From: Vesta saturnalis
Taxonomy: Eukaryota; Arthropoda; Insecta; Coleoptera; Lampyridae
Assembly (NCBI GenBank): GCA_036346205.1
Contig: JARFJB010001948.1
Location: 921,501-985,500 of the forward strand
Direction of reading: 5' to 3'
DNA length: 64,000 nt
The notes under the pieces were generated by a model that was not told the DNA's origin, made no database searches, and saw only the letters and a program-made list of their open reading frames with translations. Positions 1 to 13,789 of this stretch are shown piece after piece (the first letter of the stretch is position 1; every line of letters begins with the position of its first letter). The position numbers and the translations under genes were made by a program.

Positions 1-3000
1 CAGTTGGTAAGTTTCATAGTCGGCCTGTTTTACATGTATATGGCCTGTTTATTAAATCGTAATAACGTTAATAAAATACCTAACTTAACTACAACAATAA
101 GAAAACACAATCTGATTTGTTGAATGCGAGAGCTCTTTTCTTGAATGCAATTCAAAGTACAAAATTTATCCTTTTTATTTATTTGTCTTCTGGGAGACCC
201 TGTATATAGATATAGAAATTGTCCGCTGTAAGGATGAGAAGTATGGGAATCTCGAAAACGGTAAAAGATAGGAGGGTTGCTCAAATTTGAAAAATGTTAC
301 CACTATTCGCTTTCCGAAAATAACGCAGGTTTTTCCTAATATAGTTCATTTGAAATTAAATGTGTAATTACCCTATTGCAGTATTCAACATGAGCGTCCT
401 TGGGCACATAACTTTCATTTTTTCAATTACTTTCTTTAAATTTTCACGATTTTTTATTTAGCCGCTTTATTGTTTTTAATTTTACGCTTGTAACGCCCCA
501 TGATTTACTTTGTATTGAAATAATTCACTAATAATTTACTAACCTTACAACTCAAAACTACCCTTTAAAAATCAGATACACTAACAAATATAATTATTAT
601 TATGATAATAAATTTTAATGACATATTTACTTTTGAACTTATTCGTTCATAATAAAACTTATAATAATTTAAACAAATATAAATTTATTACGAAATAACA
701 CTACAATGATCAAATAATTAAATCTAAGAAACATACATTTTACACAATTGCAGTGGGAAACATTTACCTGATTATCTAATCCTTTACACCATTGTTTACG
801 ATTATGCACTTAAGACATTATTATTGTTGCTATGGAATCTTGAAGTAAAACAAATGTAGTGTGTTGCCTATTCGAAAATAAAATGAAGAACAAATTTGAC
901 AACTTTTGGCACATTTTGATTGAACTAAAACAATGTTACACGTCCAAACCGCACTAGGCGTCGTGCAGGCTTACTAATGTAAGCGGGTTGCCAAGCCAGC
1001 TAACAGGGAGATGGGCGTGGTCGAAATAATAAGTAAAATGAATGATTAATAAGCTCAAACACCTTACACTTATACTCAAATAGCTCAATTCGGGAAAATA
1101 TGTCTCTAGGCGCCACCACAATCGAAACTTTGTTAATATAATTGTCTTAAGCTGGATGTTAATTAACCCTACTTGATTGTGGAAAGTAGGATTGTGCTTA
1201 CTCGGTAAACTCATATACGAAGGTTCTAACACCAACACTCGTCCCAAACAATTCAACTCAAACTCAAATAAATTTAGTACTACCCAGGTTATTAAACTTT
1301 TTGAATACACCTCGTAAACTAAAACTTCCAAAATAAAATTTATCACTCAAATTCATTCAATGAACGGTAATCAATTTTTAAAATTCTTAACATGAACGAT
1401 ATCTTTTAAATTTACTTTACTTTTGAATCGTATTGACATTCGTAAACATTTAAGGTTTCAAAACTCAAACTTTTGTTATACTTAATGAAATTTTAAGACA
1501 ACAGCTGATCCGTTAATAGTGCATTGCTCTAATGAAACTGACATAAAAATTTTGTAATCAACCTGGCTAATATAAACTTTCAGGTTGTTCCTTAATCTGA
1601 AAAATTAAAATATGCAAAGCTTACTTTTAAAATCGTCAAAACAAGATCACCAATTAAGTAAATGTTACAACTGTGTTTCATACCTGATTAAATAAACAAC
1701 AAAATAAAAATTTAACGATAAATATATATTGTCCTGCATAAAATAATAAAAACAAATGTTTACATACACAATATTTACATATACCTCAACAACGTGGTTG
1801 AAAATCAAAACCACACGTCACTACCAATTTCTGCAAAATTCTTAATACTATACAACCCAACACAACATAATTCGAGAACGATTATCTTTTCGTTTCCACG
1901 CTAATTAATATTTGATCACATTACACAAATGAACTAAACCAAAGAGATAATCGTGCTTTACTAAATTTTAAAATACTTAAATATAAACCTTACTTAAAAT
2001 TCGTCCATTAATCCTTGGATTTTCTTTCTTCTTTCTTCCGTAAACCAATTATATGTAGTCCATTGGTAATCCTTAAATTGCATGAAGCACATTACAAATG
2101 CTCAACAAAACTTATTCCTCTGTGCACTCGCGAATAGTCTAATAACACGTAATAACTGTATACGTTTGGTTGCCTCTTAAAATTTCTAGCAACCTTTACA
2201 CCAAATTAGTCCCTTATACAAATAAAACTTTCAATGTCATATAACGTTACTTAAACATTGGCTTAATATACAACGAACGCTTCGTTTACTTAACAGGTGG
2301 TCTCATAAATACTTTTAGCTGAATCTCGTTACAAAACACGCGCTGCCCTTAACACTTTAACATAACAACTGTTATCTTTATTCAAATCTGCTTACGCACT
2401 ATTATTTTCTTGAAAATAAACAAACTAATTTTATCTTCAACTCAATTTATTATTGTTTTGTTTATGAATGGCTTTTACGATTCATCCCCGGTTCGGGTTA
2501 CGCAGTTGTTTAAACAATTACTGCCTCATTAAAATTCACAAACATACTCCAACATCATCACATTCTATCCCACACTACCTCCGCACGCGCGTTTCTCACC
2601 AACAGCCAAAACGAAAAGCAACTCCAACTCCCTTACTTCAACTAACTCGTCAATCTCTGACTTCCCTATTTATAACTTCAGTCATCCATCTTTAAACATG
2701 TCTTCCTTCCGCGTTATATTCTCCAATAATATTCACTCAAAATGTCATAGTTCTGATAGCTGCTTCCCTCTATACAAGCACGCGTGTAATTACAATACAT
2801 CGCCATATTTGTTCTTACTTACAAATTTTACAATTACTTCATGAAGAAACCATTTTCGTCATTACATTCATTCAGTAGCCACTCTAGTCCATTACACAAC
2901 TTTTAACAGTTATCTCCAACATGCGCTCGATCTCGTTCCGCAACATTTGCAAAAATAAGTACAGTCTAATGTCTCAAATTCCATATACATACATTTATTC

Positions 3001-3426
3001 TCAAAACAATTGCACAACATTACAAAACTTTCTGAAATTAATACTTAAACATACCCAATCTTTCTCTACATATTTCCTAAAACATTCTACACTTATTCTT
3101 CACATTTTCTGACCAAAATAACTCATTTTATCTTCAAACATTCCTTTCTTTATCAGCAGCAAAACAGAAGCGATACAGTGGAAAGCATTATCGTCCCATC
3201 AACAAATTTCTCTTCACATTTACATTCATCAGAATCTAATTATTCCCACACTAAAGTCTCTATAACATTCAAATACACGTATCTACATACAGAATTATAT
3301 TTCTCCTACATTTCCAGTGGCGTATCATATACCCACATATATTATGCACACAAAAAAAATTTTTTTTCGTTCAAACTCAATACACTCGCGCTTAAAACAC
3401 GTCATACACGTCATTATAACATCCTA
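1..3426. other. AT-rich region without a recognisable gene
   Basis: No reading frame here resembles a known family. The longest open frame (954-1346, minus, 130 codons) shows no domain, and its composition matches the surrounding DNA. From about 1900 to 3420 the + strand is strikingly poor in G and rich in C; for example 3001-3120 contains only a few G. At about 197-207 there is a CCCTGTATATA end, a sequence type that borders other elements in this window. Confidence 0.6.
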
Positions 3427-4439
3427 TATACAGGGTGCGTCAACGCAACCTGACAACAACTTCAAATTTTTTACTGGAAAAGATGCGTTTCTTCAGTAAG
3501 AAGGTCATGCAAAGTTTTCTTTAAATTTCAATCTATGTTCTCCAAGAAATCATAGAAAAACTATCATTTTTATCCCTAAAGTGCAATTAAAATATCGGTA
3601 TTTTTTAAACAATTTGCATCAAACGTAACCAAATTACCGTATAAGCTGCATGTCTTGACTAGATTTATTATAGTGAAAAGTTATATTTAATGGTTTTTTC
3701 GAAAATGTGTTTAAACCTGTTTTTGTTATTTGTAAATGTCATTAATTTTTTTAAAATATTACAAAAACAAACATTTATAACCTAGTAACATTCAAAAAAT
3801 AACTTTGATTATCTTTCCTTAAACGCAATTTGACTTTTAAAACATTTCTAAATTTTTGCTTACTATACCCTTAATAATAATCATACCATTACGTTACCTT
3901 TTCATTTAGATCATAATATAAACATTTTCTGAAAGAAAATACAATTACTAATTACATAACATTCCCCATCTATTTTATTATATCTTAAATCCAAAACATT
4001 CTTAATTCTATAACATAAAAATCAACAACCCCATGAATTATTTCTTAAAACCTATCTCAAACACACCCTATTTCTACTGTCAAATATAGAACAGTCGCCC
4101 ATATTTACTAAAATCTGTTTACTCAACAGAAATACTTAAGCTCCTCCCACTGAATTTTGGCCAATGTAAGCAGCGACCAGTTTTACACCAATAAAATTAT
4201 AAAAACCGGGAAATTTAAAAACCATAAAGTGGAATGACTAAATTGCAAAGCGTCATGTTTTAAATTACAAAGCGTCATGTTTTTAGTATTGCCGCTTTAA
4301 CACGCAGCAGAAGTTTCAAATTATTTATTACTTGTAAAAATACGACGTAAGAAAATATTAAAGAAGGTACTAGAGACTGCATGCAATTCATTAAAGTAAA
4401 GCAAGGTTTGGAAAGAGGAGCTCCTCTATTAGATTCTTT
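3427..4439. other. Non-coding stretch starting with a TATATACAGGGTG motif
   Basis: The C-rich stretch stops abruptly at a TATATACAGGGTGCGTC sequence. This resembles the end of the long-inverted-repeat element at 39807-42067, but no matching inverted end was found here. A unit of about 22 bp containing CAAAGCGTCATGTTTT is duplicated in tandem at about 4240-4284. No coding potential was seen. Confidence 0.4.
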
Positions 4440-5117
4440 CTAAGTGCGTTTATGTGGAAAATATGTTTGGTTTTCCATTTTTATTTTTCCATTTCTTTGT
4501 TCTAAACCATAACTTTTTTTGAACAAATTATACATTTTTACAAAAGCAGAAAGTGATTCATTATTAAACTGTGAACCATCACCCATTTCTTCTTTTATAA
4601 TTTGGAAGTCCAATAAATTTGGAACCCTCTCATCCATTGGCTCTTGTGTATTTACAGTAGATTACTGTATTTTTTTTTGTTTTAGTAAAAAAGTAGTTTA
4701 TTCAGCTCTTAAGCCGGCTCCTCAATAATTAAATTTCCACATTCTTCACCTAAAACAGATTGCACGAGCACACTCCTTTCATACATTAGGACCATGCACA
4801 CACACATTACTTTTAACAGCATACTCTAAGCATTCGCGTTGGTATTTGTGTCTAAAAACACCACACGTACAACTCACCACACCTTCAAAATCATATTTAT
4901 CTACACATTCTGAGTTATTAGAGACAGTATAAGGTTTCAAACCTGATTTAGAATCCACATGAAAAGTTCCATCTCCTATCGATTTAACATCTCCCAATTT
5001 TCTTTCTTCTGCATGGTTATGACTTTTGTGGTGTTTTGATCTTGGTAACTTCTTGAATTTGGTCTTTCCATATCTATAATTTTCTTCCACATTTTGTCGT
5101 CCATATACATAATTCAC
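4440..5117 (-). pseudogene. SWIM-like zinc-finger fragment, decayed
   Basis: An open frame of 112 codons (4779-5117) ends in a cysteine/histidine cluster: a C-T-C pair, then C-x3-Y and C-V-H. This resembles the SWIM zinc finger (C-x-C...C-x-H) found in MULE-type transposases and related insect proteins. A basic, His-rich region precedes it. A second open frame, 4440-4637, lies downstream on the same strand with stops in between. It may be the C-terminal part of the same protein, but I do not recognise it. The presumed second CxH is altered (ECLEY), so even the finger is probably degenerate. The transposon origin is inferred; no termini were identified. Confidence 0.4.
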
Positions 5118-6355
<1,238 letters not shown>

Positions 6356-6622
6356 TTAAATTTTACCTACAAGTACTGTTTTTTGTAAACTGTGAAGTAA
6401 ATCCTCAAATTGTGTACATCTGATTCCAATGATTCTTCTTCTTCTTCCTTCGACTGGTCCTGTTTGTCCTACGCCTCTTCCACTGATGATGAACACCGCC
6501 GCATGATTCACGTATTTCGGCACTTGTATGTTTGCCTCGCCAAATACAAAATGCATATCAGTTAATACTGAATACGTGTAACGTTCCATCATAAATAACA
6601 ATAAAATAATAAACAGGAACAC
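6356..6622 (-). pseudogene. DUF4817 / mariner-type helix-turn-helix fragment
   Basis: The 88-codon frame contains a segment beginning ERYTYSVLTDMHFVFGEAN, which matches the opening of the insect DUF4817 domain (Y-x-x-x-E-x-x-D-M-H-F-V-Y-G). It is followed after a degenerate middle by a TGPVEGRRRR-like end of the domain. DUF4817 is the DNA-binding N-terminal part of mariner/IS630-type transposases. The central conserved F-P-N-R-R core is missing, probably through frame changes, and no DDE catalytic part follows. A hydrophobic leader precedes the domain by chance. Best read as a transposase remnant. Confidence 0.5.
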
Positions 6623-7170
6623 GTTTTACTTAAGCAGGTAACAACTTTTGACAATTAACTAATTTTGTTTTGTCTTGAAGACGCAGCCTACTACTAAATG
6701 AATTATCAAATAAGCACGAATTAAAGACAAAATTCATTTATTTTAAAATGTATTGCTAAAATAGAGCAGAAAAATTTTAATTTATTTTTCAAAAATAATT
6801 TTTTTAAGGGTTGAAGTTTTAGTGATACGATTTTTTTTTATTTTCTATAAAATTTTGACTTGTGTAGGATAAGTCAACTGTATAAAATTTTCATAATTTA
6901 CGAAGATAAAGTCATTTTGTACTTTGATAGCGTATACACAAGCTAACATTAGAATCTGTTCAAAGAAAATTCTGTAAGTACATCCATTTCAAATTATATG
7001 GTGTGTATCCTATAAGGAATTGTGATCATACTGAACTTTTATTAGCGACTAACAATGTTGTCTTTAAATGATCGTCAAAGAAGAAAGGGGATGTCATTTC
7101 TTCAAAAGTTGGTACATTATATTACAATATTTAAACTTTTATGTTCCTCAAACGGCAATCATGGTATCAA
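6623..7170. other. AT-rich gap upstream of the Copia element
   Basis: Nothing recognised. The bases just left of the LTR (ATCAA) do not match those just right of the 3' LTR (AAGGA), so no target-site duplication is visible. Confidence 0.5.
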
Positions 7171-7321
7171 TGTTGCAGCTTATTTAATTAGGATATAATT
7201 ATGAAACCCACGTTATGTAATATTTATTTATATAGTAGGTAATCTAAAAAAATTAATTGTTAATTGCAAATAATTTTATAATTTATTTTTATAAAAGAAT
7301 TAAAGTACGCACTCTGCAACA
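7171..7321 (+). repeat. Copia 5' LTR (151 bp)
   Basis: Starts TGTTGCAGCTTATTTAATTA and ends ACTCTGCAACA. It aligns along its length with 10977-11150, including the GGATATAA and ATAAAAGAATTAAAGTAC blocks. TG...CA termini are present with longer inverted ends TGTTGCAG/CTGCAACA. Confidence 0.93.
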
Positions 7322-7334
7322 GGTTATGGGCTTG
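7322..7334 (+). other. Primer-binding site, copia type
   Basis: GGTTATGGGCTTG immediately follows the 5' LTR. Copia elements prime from an internal fragment of initiator tRNA-Met, using a site that reads GGTTATGGGCCC. The match is good over the first ten bases and diverges after that. Confidence 0.7.
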
Positions 7335-7416
7335 CAATATAAATTGCTACGTAAAATTGATAACGTGAAGATTGTTAGCATAAAGTGGAATCTTATTTTC
7401 AAACTTTTGGGCTAAT

Positions 7417-8100
7417 ATGTCAGCACACGGAAATAGTAGCAGTTTACCATTCATAGAGAAGTCAGCTGGAGCTGATAACTACAAAAATTGGAAATTTGTT
7501 ATACAAATGTTTTCAATACATGAAGGTCTATGGGAATGTGTAATTGGTTCTTTAAGTGATAATAATTATAACAAAAAAAAGATGAAAAGACTATGGCTAA
7601 AATTTGCTTATTGATTTGTCCAAATTTGTATGTTCATGTTTCGGAATCAAAAACGGGAAAAGAAGCATGGGACAATCTCTCCAAGTATGAACAAAAGGGT
7701 TTAATGGGTCGTTTACGTCTAAGACAAAATCTCATAAAGTGTTCACTGATATGTCTTCTTATATCGCAGATGTTATGACAGAAGTTAGACGATATTGATG
7801 CACCAGTAGTTGATGAAGATTTAGCTGCTATTCTCCTTAATGGTATACTAGAATCTTGTGAAACTATGATTATGGCTCTAGATAGTAGTGGAATTACAAT
7901 TTCTAGTGAAATGATTAAAAGTAGGTAAGCTTTTGGCAGAAGGATCCAGGAGAGGAGATAATAGTCGATCTGAAAAAGTATTCTCATCAGTAAATCAGTC
8001 CTCATCTGGTACTAAAACAAGCAAATGTAAATATAAATGTGTAAAATGTCACAAATTTGGTCATAAAAAAGGAGTGAGTTTCCTTCTGAAAAATAATAAA
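7417..8100 (+). pseudogene. Copia gag, broken
   Basis: The frame opens at 7417 about 95 bp after the LTR, with an N-terminal region typical of Copia gag (AGADNYKNWKF). It breaks near 7612, resumes from 7593 in another frame (SKTGKEAWDNL, the conserved gag 'AKEAWDxL' block), and breaks again before a zinc knuckle at about 8035-8075. The knuckle reads C-V-K-C-H-K-F-G-H, but the final Cys is replaced, so it is degenerate. At least three frame disruptions are visible. Confidence 0.85.
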
Positions 8101-8119
8101 GACAAAAATATTGAGCCCA

Positions 8120-9490
8120 AGTTCAAAAAACCTGACGTCTTCTTTGTGTGTGATGCTGCAGCTGTAAACCCGGAAGATGCTGAAAGCTGGTTTATAGACT
8201 CTGGTGCGATATGCCATATGACAAATAGACGAGAATTTTTCTCAACTTTTGAGGACCGATTGTCTGAAATTAGTACGGCTGATAATAAAAAAATTGAAGC
8301 AATTGGCTTTGGACATGTAACCATCCATGTTAAAAATCAACCCAAAACAATTAAAGATTTATGCCTAATTTAGCAACAAACTTATTATCTATTTCAAAAA
8401 TGGTAAAAAAGACCTGTTTGTAACCTTTACAGAAAATGATTGTAAAATATATCACAAAGATAATTGTAATGTCAAGGGAGATGTTCTGTTTTCTGGTACA
8501 ACAACGAATGGTATGTTTCGACTAGATACAACTACCAATTTTTCATCCCTGAATGCTGCAATAACGACATGCGATAAAAAATCCATTGATTTATGGCACA
8601 AGCTCCTTGGACATTTGGGACTTCACAATATGAAGATCATCAAAAATCAAGTAGTTGGTTTGCGTTATGCTAATAATGATAAAAAATTGATTGTTGCAGT
8701 GCATGTCTTAAGGGGAAGCAATCTCGTTCTTCATTTACAAAATGTAGAAAACCGAACAGAAATCGAGGTTCAGATGTTCTTGAGTTAATCCATTCGGATG
8801 TCTGTGGTCATATGGAAGAAATTTCTTTGAGAGGTTGTAAATATTTTTTAGCTTTCATTGATGATTTTACAAGAAAATGTTTTATTTATTTTCTGAAAAA
8901 CAAGGATGAAGTTTTTAACATATTTTTAGAATTCAAAACGATTGCTGAAAATCAAACTAATAGAAAAATTAAAACATTAAGGTTTGATGGCGGTGGAGAA
9001 TATGATAATCAAAGCATGAAACAGTACCTAAAATCCCATTGTATTAAAGCAGAAATAACAACTCCGTATTCACAATAAAATGGCGTTACTGAAAGATCTA
9101 GTAGGTCAATATGCGAAACAGCTAGAACTTTGATGATCAACTGCAAATGTAAAAAGTGTTGGTGGGCCAAAGATTGTAATACAGCAGTTTATCTGAAGAA
9201 TAGAGCTCACTTTGGTTTAAACGGTAAAATTTCAGAAGAAAAATGGAGCGGTAAGAAGCAATATCTGAGACACATGTGTGTTTGGTTGTTCTGCCATGGT
9301 GCATGTTCCTCGAAATAAACGGAAGAAATTGGCTGCAAAATGCAAAGAGCACGTATTTGTTGGATATTGCAAGACTCTACAATAAGTTACAGATTGTTGG
9401 TAATAACAATAAACTTATCAGAACAAGAGATGTTATCTTTTCAAAGAGAATCAAAATAAAACAAAGGTTAGAGAATCTGTTCCATTAACA
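8120..9490 (+). pseudogene. Copia protease and integrase, broken
   Basis: The protease active site is seen as WFIDSGAICHM at about 8188-8220 (D-S-G in place of D-S/T-G). The pre-integrase zinc-finger region begins at about 8585 (LWHKLLGHLG). The integrase core follows from about 8790: HSDVCG, then FIDDFTRKCFIYFLKNKDE, then a degenerate RFDGGGEYDN in place of RSDNGGEF, then an in-frame stop at 9076 just before the N-G-V-T-E-R catalytic glutamate block. The C-terminal region continues in other frames to about 9490. Multiple stops make it non-functional. Confidence 0.88.
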
Positions 9491-9699
9491 GAATTTATGA
9501 TTCATAATGCAAAAAATTCTTCGTCTGTTTCATCTTCTACCTCAAAATCAATTTTGAGTGATGAAGAACCTGAATGAGAATGTGAAACTCTTGTATCTGA
9601 TAACATATTTGAAAATATTACAGAGTGGGCCAGATATAACGTTCGTGAAAGGAAAACCAAAGAATTTCGTTACTTCATAACATATCGTGTTGAGCATGA

Positions 9700-10950
9700 T
9701 CATTTGCCAACAGTTCCAGCAGGAGTGCTGCTTTAGGACGACCTGATGCTGATAAATGGTATGATGCCAAGGAAGATGAATATAAATCTTTAATCAAAAA
9801 TCAGACCTGGATATTGGTAGACAAGTCTAACAATGCCAATATGATTCCATGTTTTTAAAACAAAAATTGCTGGTGATGGTACGATTAACCGTTACAAAGC
9901 CCGATTAGTTGCAAAGGGTTTTAAACAAGCCTTTGGAGTTGACTATGATGAGATATTTTCACCTGTGGCAGAAAAGAAACTCTCCGACTATTAATGAGTA
10001 TGGCTGCAGAATTTCATTTGACAATTGACCATATGGATGTTAAGACAGCTTTCCTTAACGTAGATTTAAAGGAAACCATGTATATGAGTCAACCTCAGGG
10101 ATTCGAAGATGAAAATAAGCCAGGTAAGCTTAGCCTGTTGAAAAAATCTTTGTATGGTATAAAGCAAGCAGCAAGATCATGGAATTGTAATCCAACATTG
10201 TTGGATTTAGGTTATCAGCAATCTACATTTGAACCTTGTGTTTATTTCCGAATTCAAAGGAATGTTGTTTGTGTCATAGCTCTTTATCTAGATGATTTAC
10301 TAATTTTTACAAATGGTTTGACTGAAAAAGATTTTCTCAAGACTCAACTTTTGAATAATTTCGAGATGCAAGACTTAGGGGAGCCAAGTTTCTGAGCCAG
10401 TTTAATTCTAATTACACTTTAGAACTGTGGCATCATGCAAAAAGAAATCTCCGGTATCACAAGTGGACAAATGTTTAATTTTCGAACCATCCAAGCAAAA
10501 TTTAACAGGATTTATTGTAGCTGACTGGGGTGGGAGTGATGTAGTGGATTTGTTTTCACTTATGCCACGGGATCAGTTTCTTGGACCAGTAAGAAACAAC
10601 GCTGCGTATCATTGTCAAGTACAGAAGTTGAGTATGTTTGCACTTTCTGAAGGAGCAAAAGAATGCATTTTCTTAAAGAATATTTTAGAGGAATTATATG
10701 TGAAGGTTGGCTGTGCGACTATTTACAATGATAATCAGAGTACAATAAAGATGTCCACTAATCCGACAAGTCATAATAGAACGAAACACATCGACGTTCG
10801 TTACCACTTCATTCGATCATGTGTATCTGATAGTGTATATTGAAGTGAAGTACTTGCCCACGTCAGAGATGCCTGCTGATGTGATAACAAAAGGACTTTG
10901 TTTTGTCAAGTATGAACATTGTTTAAGAAACATCAGTATGAGCCTTTAAT
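9700..10950 (+). pseudogene. Copia reverse transcriptase and RNase H, broken
   Basis: RT fingers begin at about 9735 with several frame changes. The clean block 9994-10395 holds the classic HMDVKTAFLN motif and the catalytic YLDD box (at about 10285) in place of the usual YVDD. RNase H follows at 10600-10850, with ALSEGAKECIFLKN and the KHIDVRYHFIR block, but is split by frameshifts and an internal deletion. The pol end with the ADVITKGL signature lies at about 10875-10945, just before the 3' LTR. Confidence 0.9.
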
Positions 10951-10976
10951 GTATTTATTTCCTAATTAAGGCGAAG

Positions 10977-11150
10977 TGTTGCAGTTTATTTAATTAGGAT
11001 ATAAATATGAAACACACCTGATACAATATTTATTTGTATAGTAGATAACGTAAAAAAAATGAGTTGATTACAATTCCTGCTAAATAAAAATACTTTGTTT
11101 GCTACTGAAATTTATTCCTATAAAAGAATTAAAGTACACACTCTGCAACA
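10977..11150 (+). repeat. Copia 3' LTR (174 bp)
   Basis: Starts TGTTGCAGTTTATTTAATTA and ends CTCTGCAACA. It carries about 23 nt absent from the 5' copy around 11060-11100. A short purine tract (GGCGAAG) precedes it and could be the polypurine tract. Confidence 0.93.
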
Positions 11151-12003
11151 AAGGACACATTCCATCTACCATTTTGTAAATTGCCATTCTATGGTAGACA
11201 ATTTTTAAGCTTTAATTATTAAATAGGTAAGGTTAAGTTAATTGATTAGCTGTAAGTTGTTATAATTATAATGATTATCATCATTTTTATTTATTAAATA
11301 TATGTAATTACTTTTTTTATGTTGCGTGCAAGCATTGATTTTCTTAGTATCGCCCTCTAATTAGATATTTTGTATCTGTGGCAATAAATATATATTATTA
11401 TTAAACAAAAGAGCCAAATAATATATTTTTAAAAGTTTTTGCAAAAGCTGATACATCACCAGGAACTTTTTCATATTTTATAGTGCACTTAACTACCATC
11501 ATCCAAATTTTTATCTATATATGGAATTTTCCGAGGTCAAAATTCTCATTGTACTAGGCTATATTAAACACTTTTCATGTAGATTAACATTTGATCAAAA
11601 GGTCGAATTCATAACATCCGTGAATTAAAACATTTTGGTAAGTACATATTCGAATTTCAAGAATATTGGTATGTTCAATTTATTACGGATAATGCAGTTT
11701 CTCTATACACGTTGGTTATATTTCAGAATTCAGGTTTCTTGTATTTCAATTCATATACATTAATATCTTGCTTCTGATTATTTATCGACAAATTAAGATC
11801 TGATGAAATATATTACTCTTGTTTGGTGCTTGATTTTCTTTATTTCATTTTCAATTTCTGATTTGCTAGCCTTAGTGCGGATCTATTCGTGATGACATGA
11901 TCAGTAAGCCAATGAACCATCCCTAGTGAATGTGTATTACATGAAATTTAGTTTAGTTTATTACATTCAGCATTAGTTATTTTTATAGCAACTTTTCTTT
12001 TAG
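11151..12003 (+). other. Probable intron of the V-ATPase C gene
   Basis: No coding segment recognised. It ends in a pyrimidine-rich acceptor (CTTTTCTTTTAG) directly before the first recognised V-ATPase C exon. The Copia element upstream is likely part of the same intron, because no earlier exon was found in the window. Confidence 0.6.
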
Positions 12004-12442
12004 GGTCCTCTGGTGAGATGGCTAAAAGTCAACTTTAGCGAATGTTTTTGCGCATGGATACATGTGAAAGCGTTAAGAGTATTTGTTGAATCCGTCTTGA
12101 GGTAATAATTGATATTATTCACTTTATCTAACTAAAATTACTTGACATTTTGTTTTAGGTATGGTTTACCTGTAAACTTCCAAGCAATTTTGCTACACCC
12201 AAATAAAAAGAGTGTAAAACGTTTAAGAGATGTTCTTAATCAATTGTATGGACATTTAGATAGTAGTGCTCTTCAAGGATCTGCTGGTGCTGATGTAATT
12301 AGTTAGTAACTGGATATGCAAGTTTATAACCTCATTTTTATTTCAGAGTGTTGACATTCCAGGGTTAGGTTTTGGACAGTCTGAATACTATCCTTACGTT
12401 TATTACAAGATAAATATTGATATGATTGATACTAAGGTGTAA
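12004..12442 (+). CDS. Vha44: V-type proton ATPase subunit C, last three exons
   Basis: Three exons, 12004-12101, 12159-12294 and 12347-12442, join with GT-AG introns of 57 and 52 nt and consistent phase. They encode the highly conserved C-terminal end of V-ATPase subunit C: [72 protein letters not shown], then a stop after NIDMIDTKV. Subunit C sits in the V1 stalk of the proton pump on endomembranes and bridges V1 to V0 during reversible assembly. The coding sequence shows no lesion. Upstream exons lie outside the window or in parts I could not recognise. The second exon would run into a stop within a few codons if not spliced at AT/GTAATT, which supports the donor chosen. Confidence 0.95.
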
Positions 12443-12487
12443 GTTTTATTTGAAAGAGAGATTAATGTTTCAAGAACATTTAATTTT

Positions 12488-12526
12488 AATAAAATGTTAA
12501 AAATTGTGTAATTGTATGTAAATAAA
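12488..12526 (+). terminator. Polyadenylation signals of the V-ATPase C gene
   Basis: AATAAA occurs at 12488-12493 and 12521-12526, 46 and 79 nt after the stop codon. Either could direct 3'-end formation. Confidence 0.5.
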
Positions 12527-13789
12527 ATACGAGTAGTAGGGCTTATTATTATTAAATACTTAAGGTATTATTTTCTATTGTCAGATTATTATTATTGGAA
12601 CATTTGTACAAAGTTGTAGGATCATTATCAATTTATCCTAAAGAATAATAATATATGCCTTACTATAATATTGCAAGCATCTTCTAGACAACAAAGTTTC
12701 TGTACAAATTTTCAGAGCTTAATGCGATAGTATTGTGATGAATGTTTTAGTACTGAGCCTGATTTAAAAGTGGTATTAGTTGAATATAAAATGTAAAAAT
12801 GCGTTTTATGAGTACATGCAGTTTAGATTATTGTCTAAATATAATAAATTTTGTTTTTAATAATATAACAATTATTTCGTAATTAAAGTAATTGAAATTT
12901 GAAATGTGTGATATAATTTTTATGCATCACAGTACAACACAATAATGTATATAAATGATACTTTGTTGTCACTCATTTCAGTAATTACATACATGTGCAT
13001 ATAGGGAGTTGCATTTAGTAAAAATATCTATGTTAATTTCTCTAAATATAGTAAGTGTGGTATCTGTACGTGTATGTTTGCATTCCATTTTTTAGCAACA
13101 TACGGTGCAATATTAATAAGTAGCACAAATTTGTTTTAAACATTTCCAGATATTAAAATTTGAAATGGTGCGTGTACCTGTATATATTGACCAATTTCAA
13201 AAATTTTACATCACATCATGTACATGGTATATTTACATAATTCTTGAATGGTTATTAATAATGCTAATTATAATTGCATTAACATTCTACCTGCAGAAGT
13301 TTTCATCATTTCAAATGGTACAGACTAAATCATATTAGAACACTGACTACGTCACGTTGTTTTGTGAAATTGTAAAAATATCTGGATTTATTGCCAAAAG
13401 GAGGCATTTCTGTTTTAGTTAATGGATCAAAAAATCAGTTGCAGTATTTTTTGTAAATAGGAATATATTTTAACTGTACATATAAAAATGGTAGTTTTAT
13501 TTAGCATTTCTCATAAAATGTTTTCTTGTAGTTAAAGATTGTTTTTTAGAATGTTGTTGTTAAAATAAATTTAGTTGATTTTAGGCAATTAAACAATTGA
13601 AAATTGTTATTTCAATTTTTTTTTTTTTTTGAACGTGAACATTCTGGAATTACAGATATCTGCACAAGCCTTCGAATTTTGTGTTCATCCATGTGTATTT
13701 TGCCAATTCATGACCAATAGCAATAAGGTTGAGTTTTTTTGAAACATTGTATGTGTATGATCAATTTGTTGATAATGTATAAGTGGGAT
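12527..13789. other. AT-rich intergenic DNA, nothing recognised
   Basis: No coding or RNA feature was supported. It may include a longer 3' UTR of the V-ATPase C gene. Confidence 0.5.

Larger units (their letters stand above)
7171..11150 (+). mobile_element. Ty1/Copia LTR retrotransposon, complete outline but inactive
   Basis: Two direct LTRs (7171-7321 and 10977-11150) begin TGTTGCAG and end CTCTGCAACA. They enclose a copia-type primer site and gag-pol domains in the canonical Copia order: zinc knuckle, protease, integrase, reverse transcriptase, RNase H. The internal frame is broken by many stops and frameshifts, so the copy is dead. The LTRs are very short for the superfamily and differ by a 23-nt length change plus scattered substitutions, consistent with an old insertion. 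It lies upstream of V-ATPase subunit C exons in the same orientation, probably inside an intron of that gene. Confidence 0.93.

Noticed and set aside
954..1346. 130-codon minus-strand open frame
   Set aside because: No recognisable domain, AT-driven residue use (Leu/Ile/Phe/Ser rich), no supporting splice or promoter signals.
7634..8324. Minus-strand frames of 71-123 codons
   Set aside because: Antisense of the Copia gag and protease.
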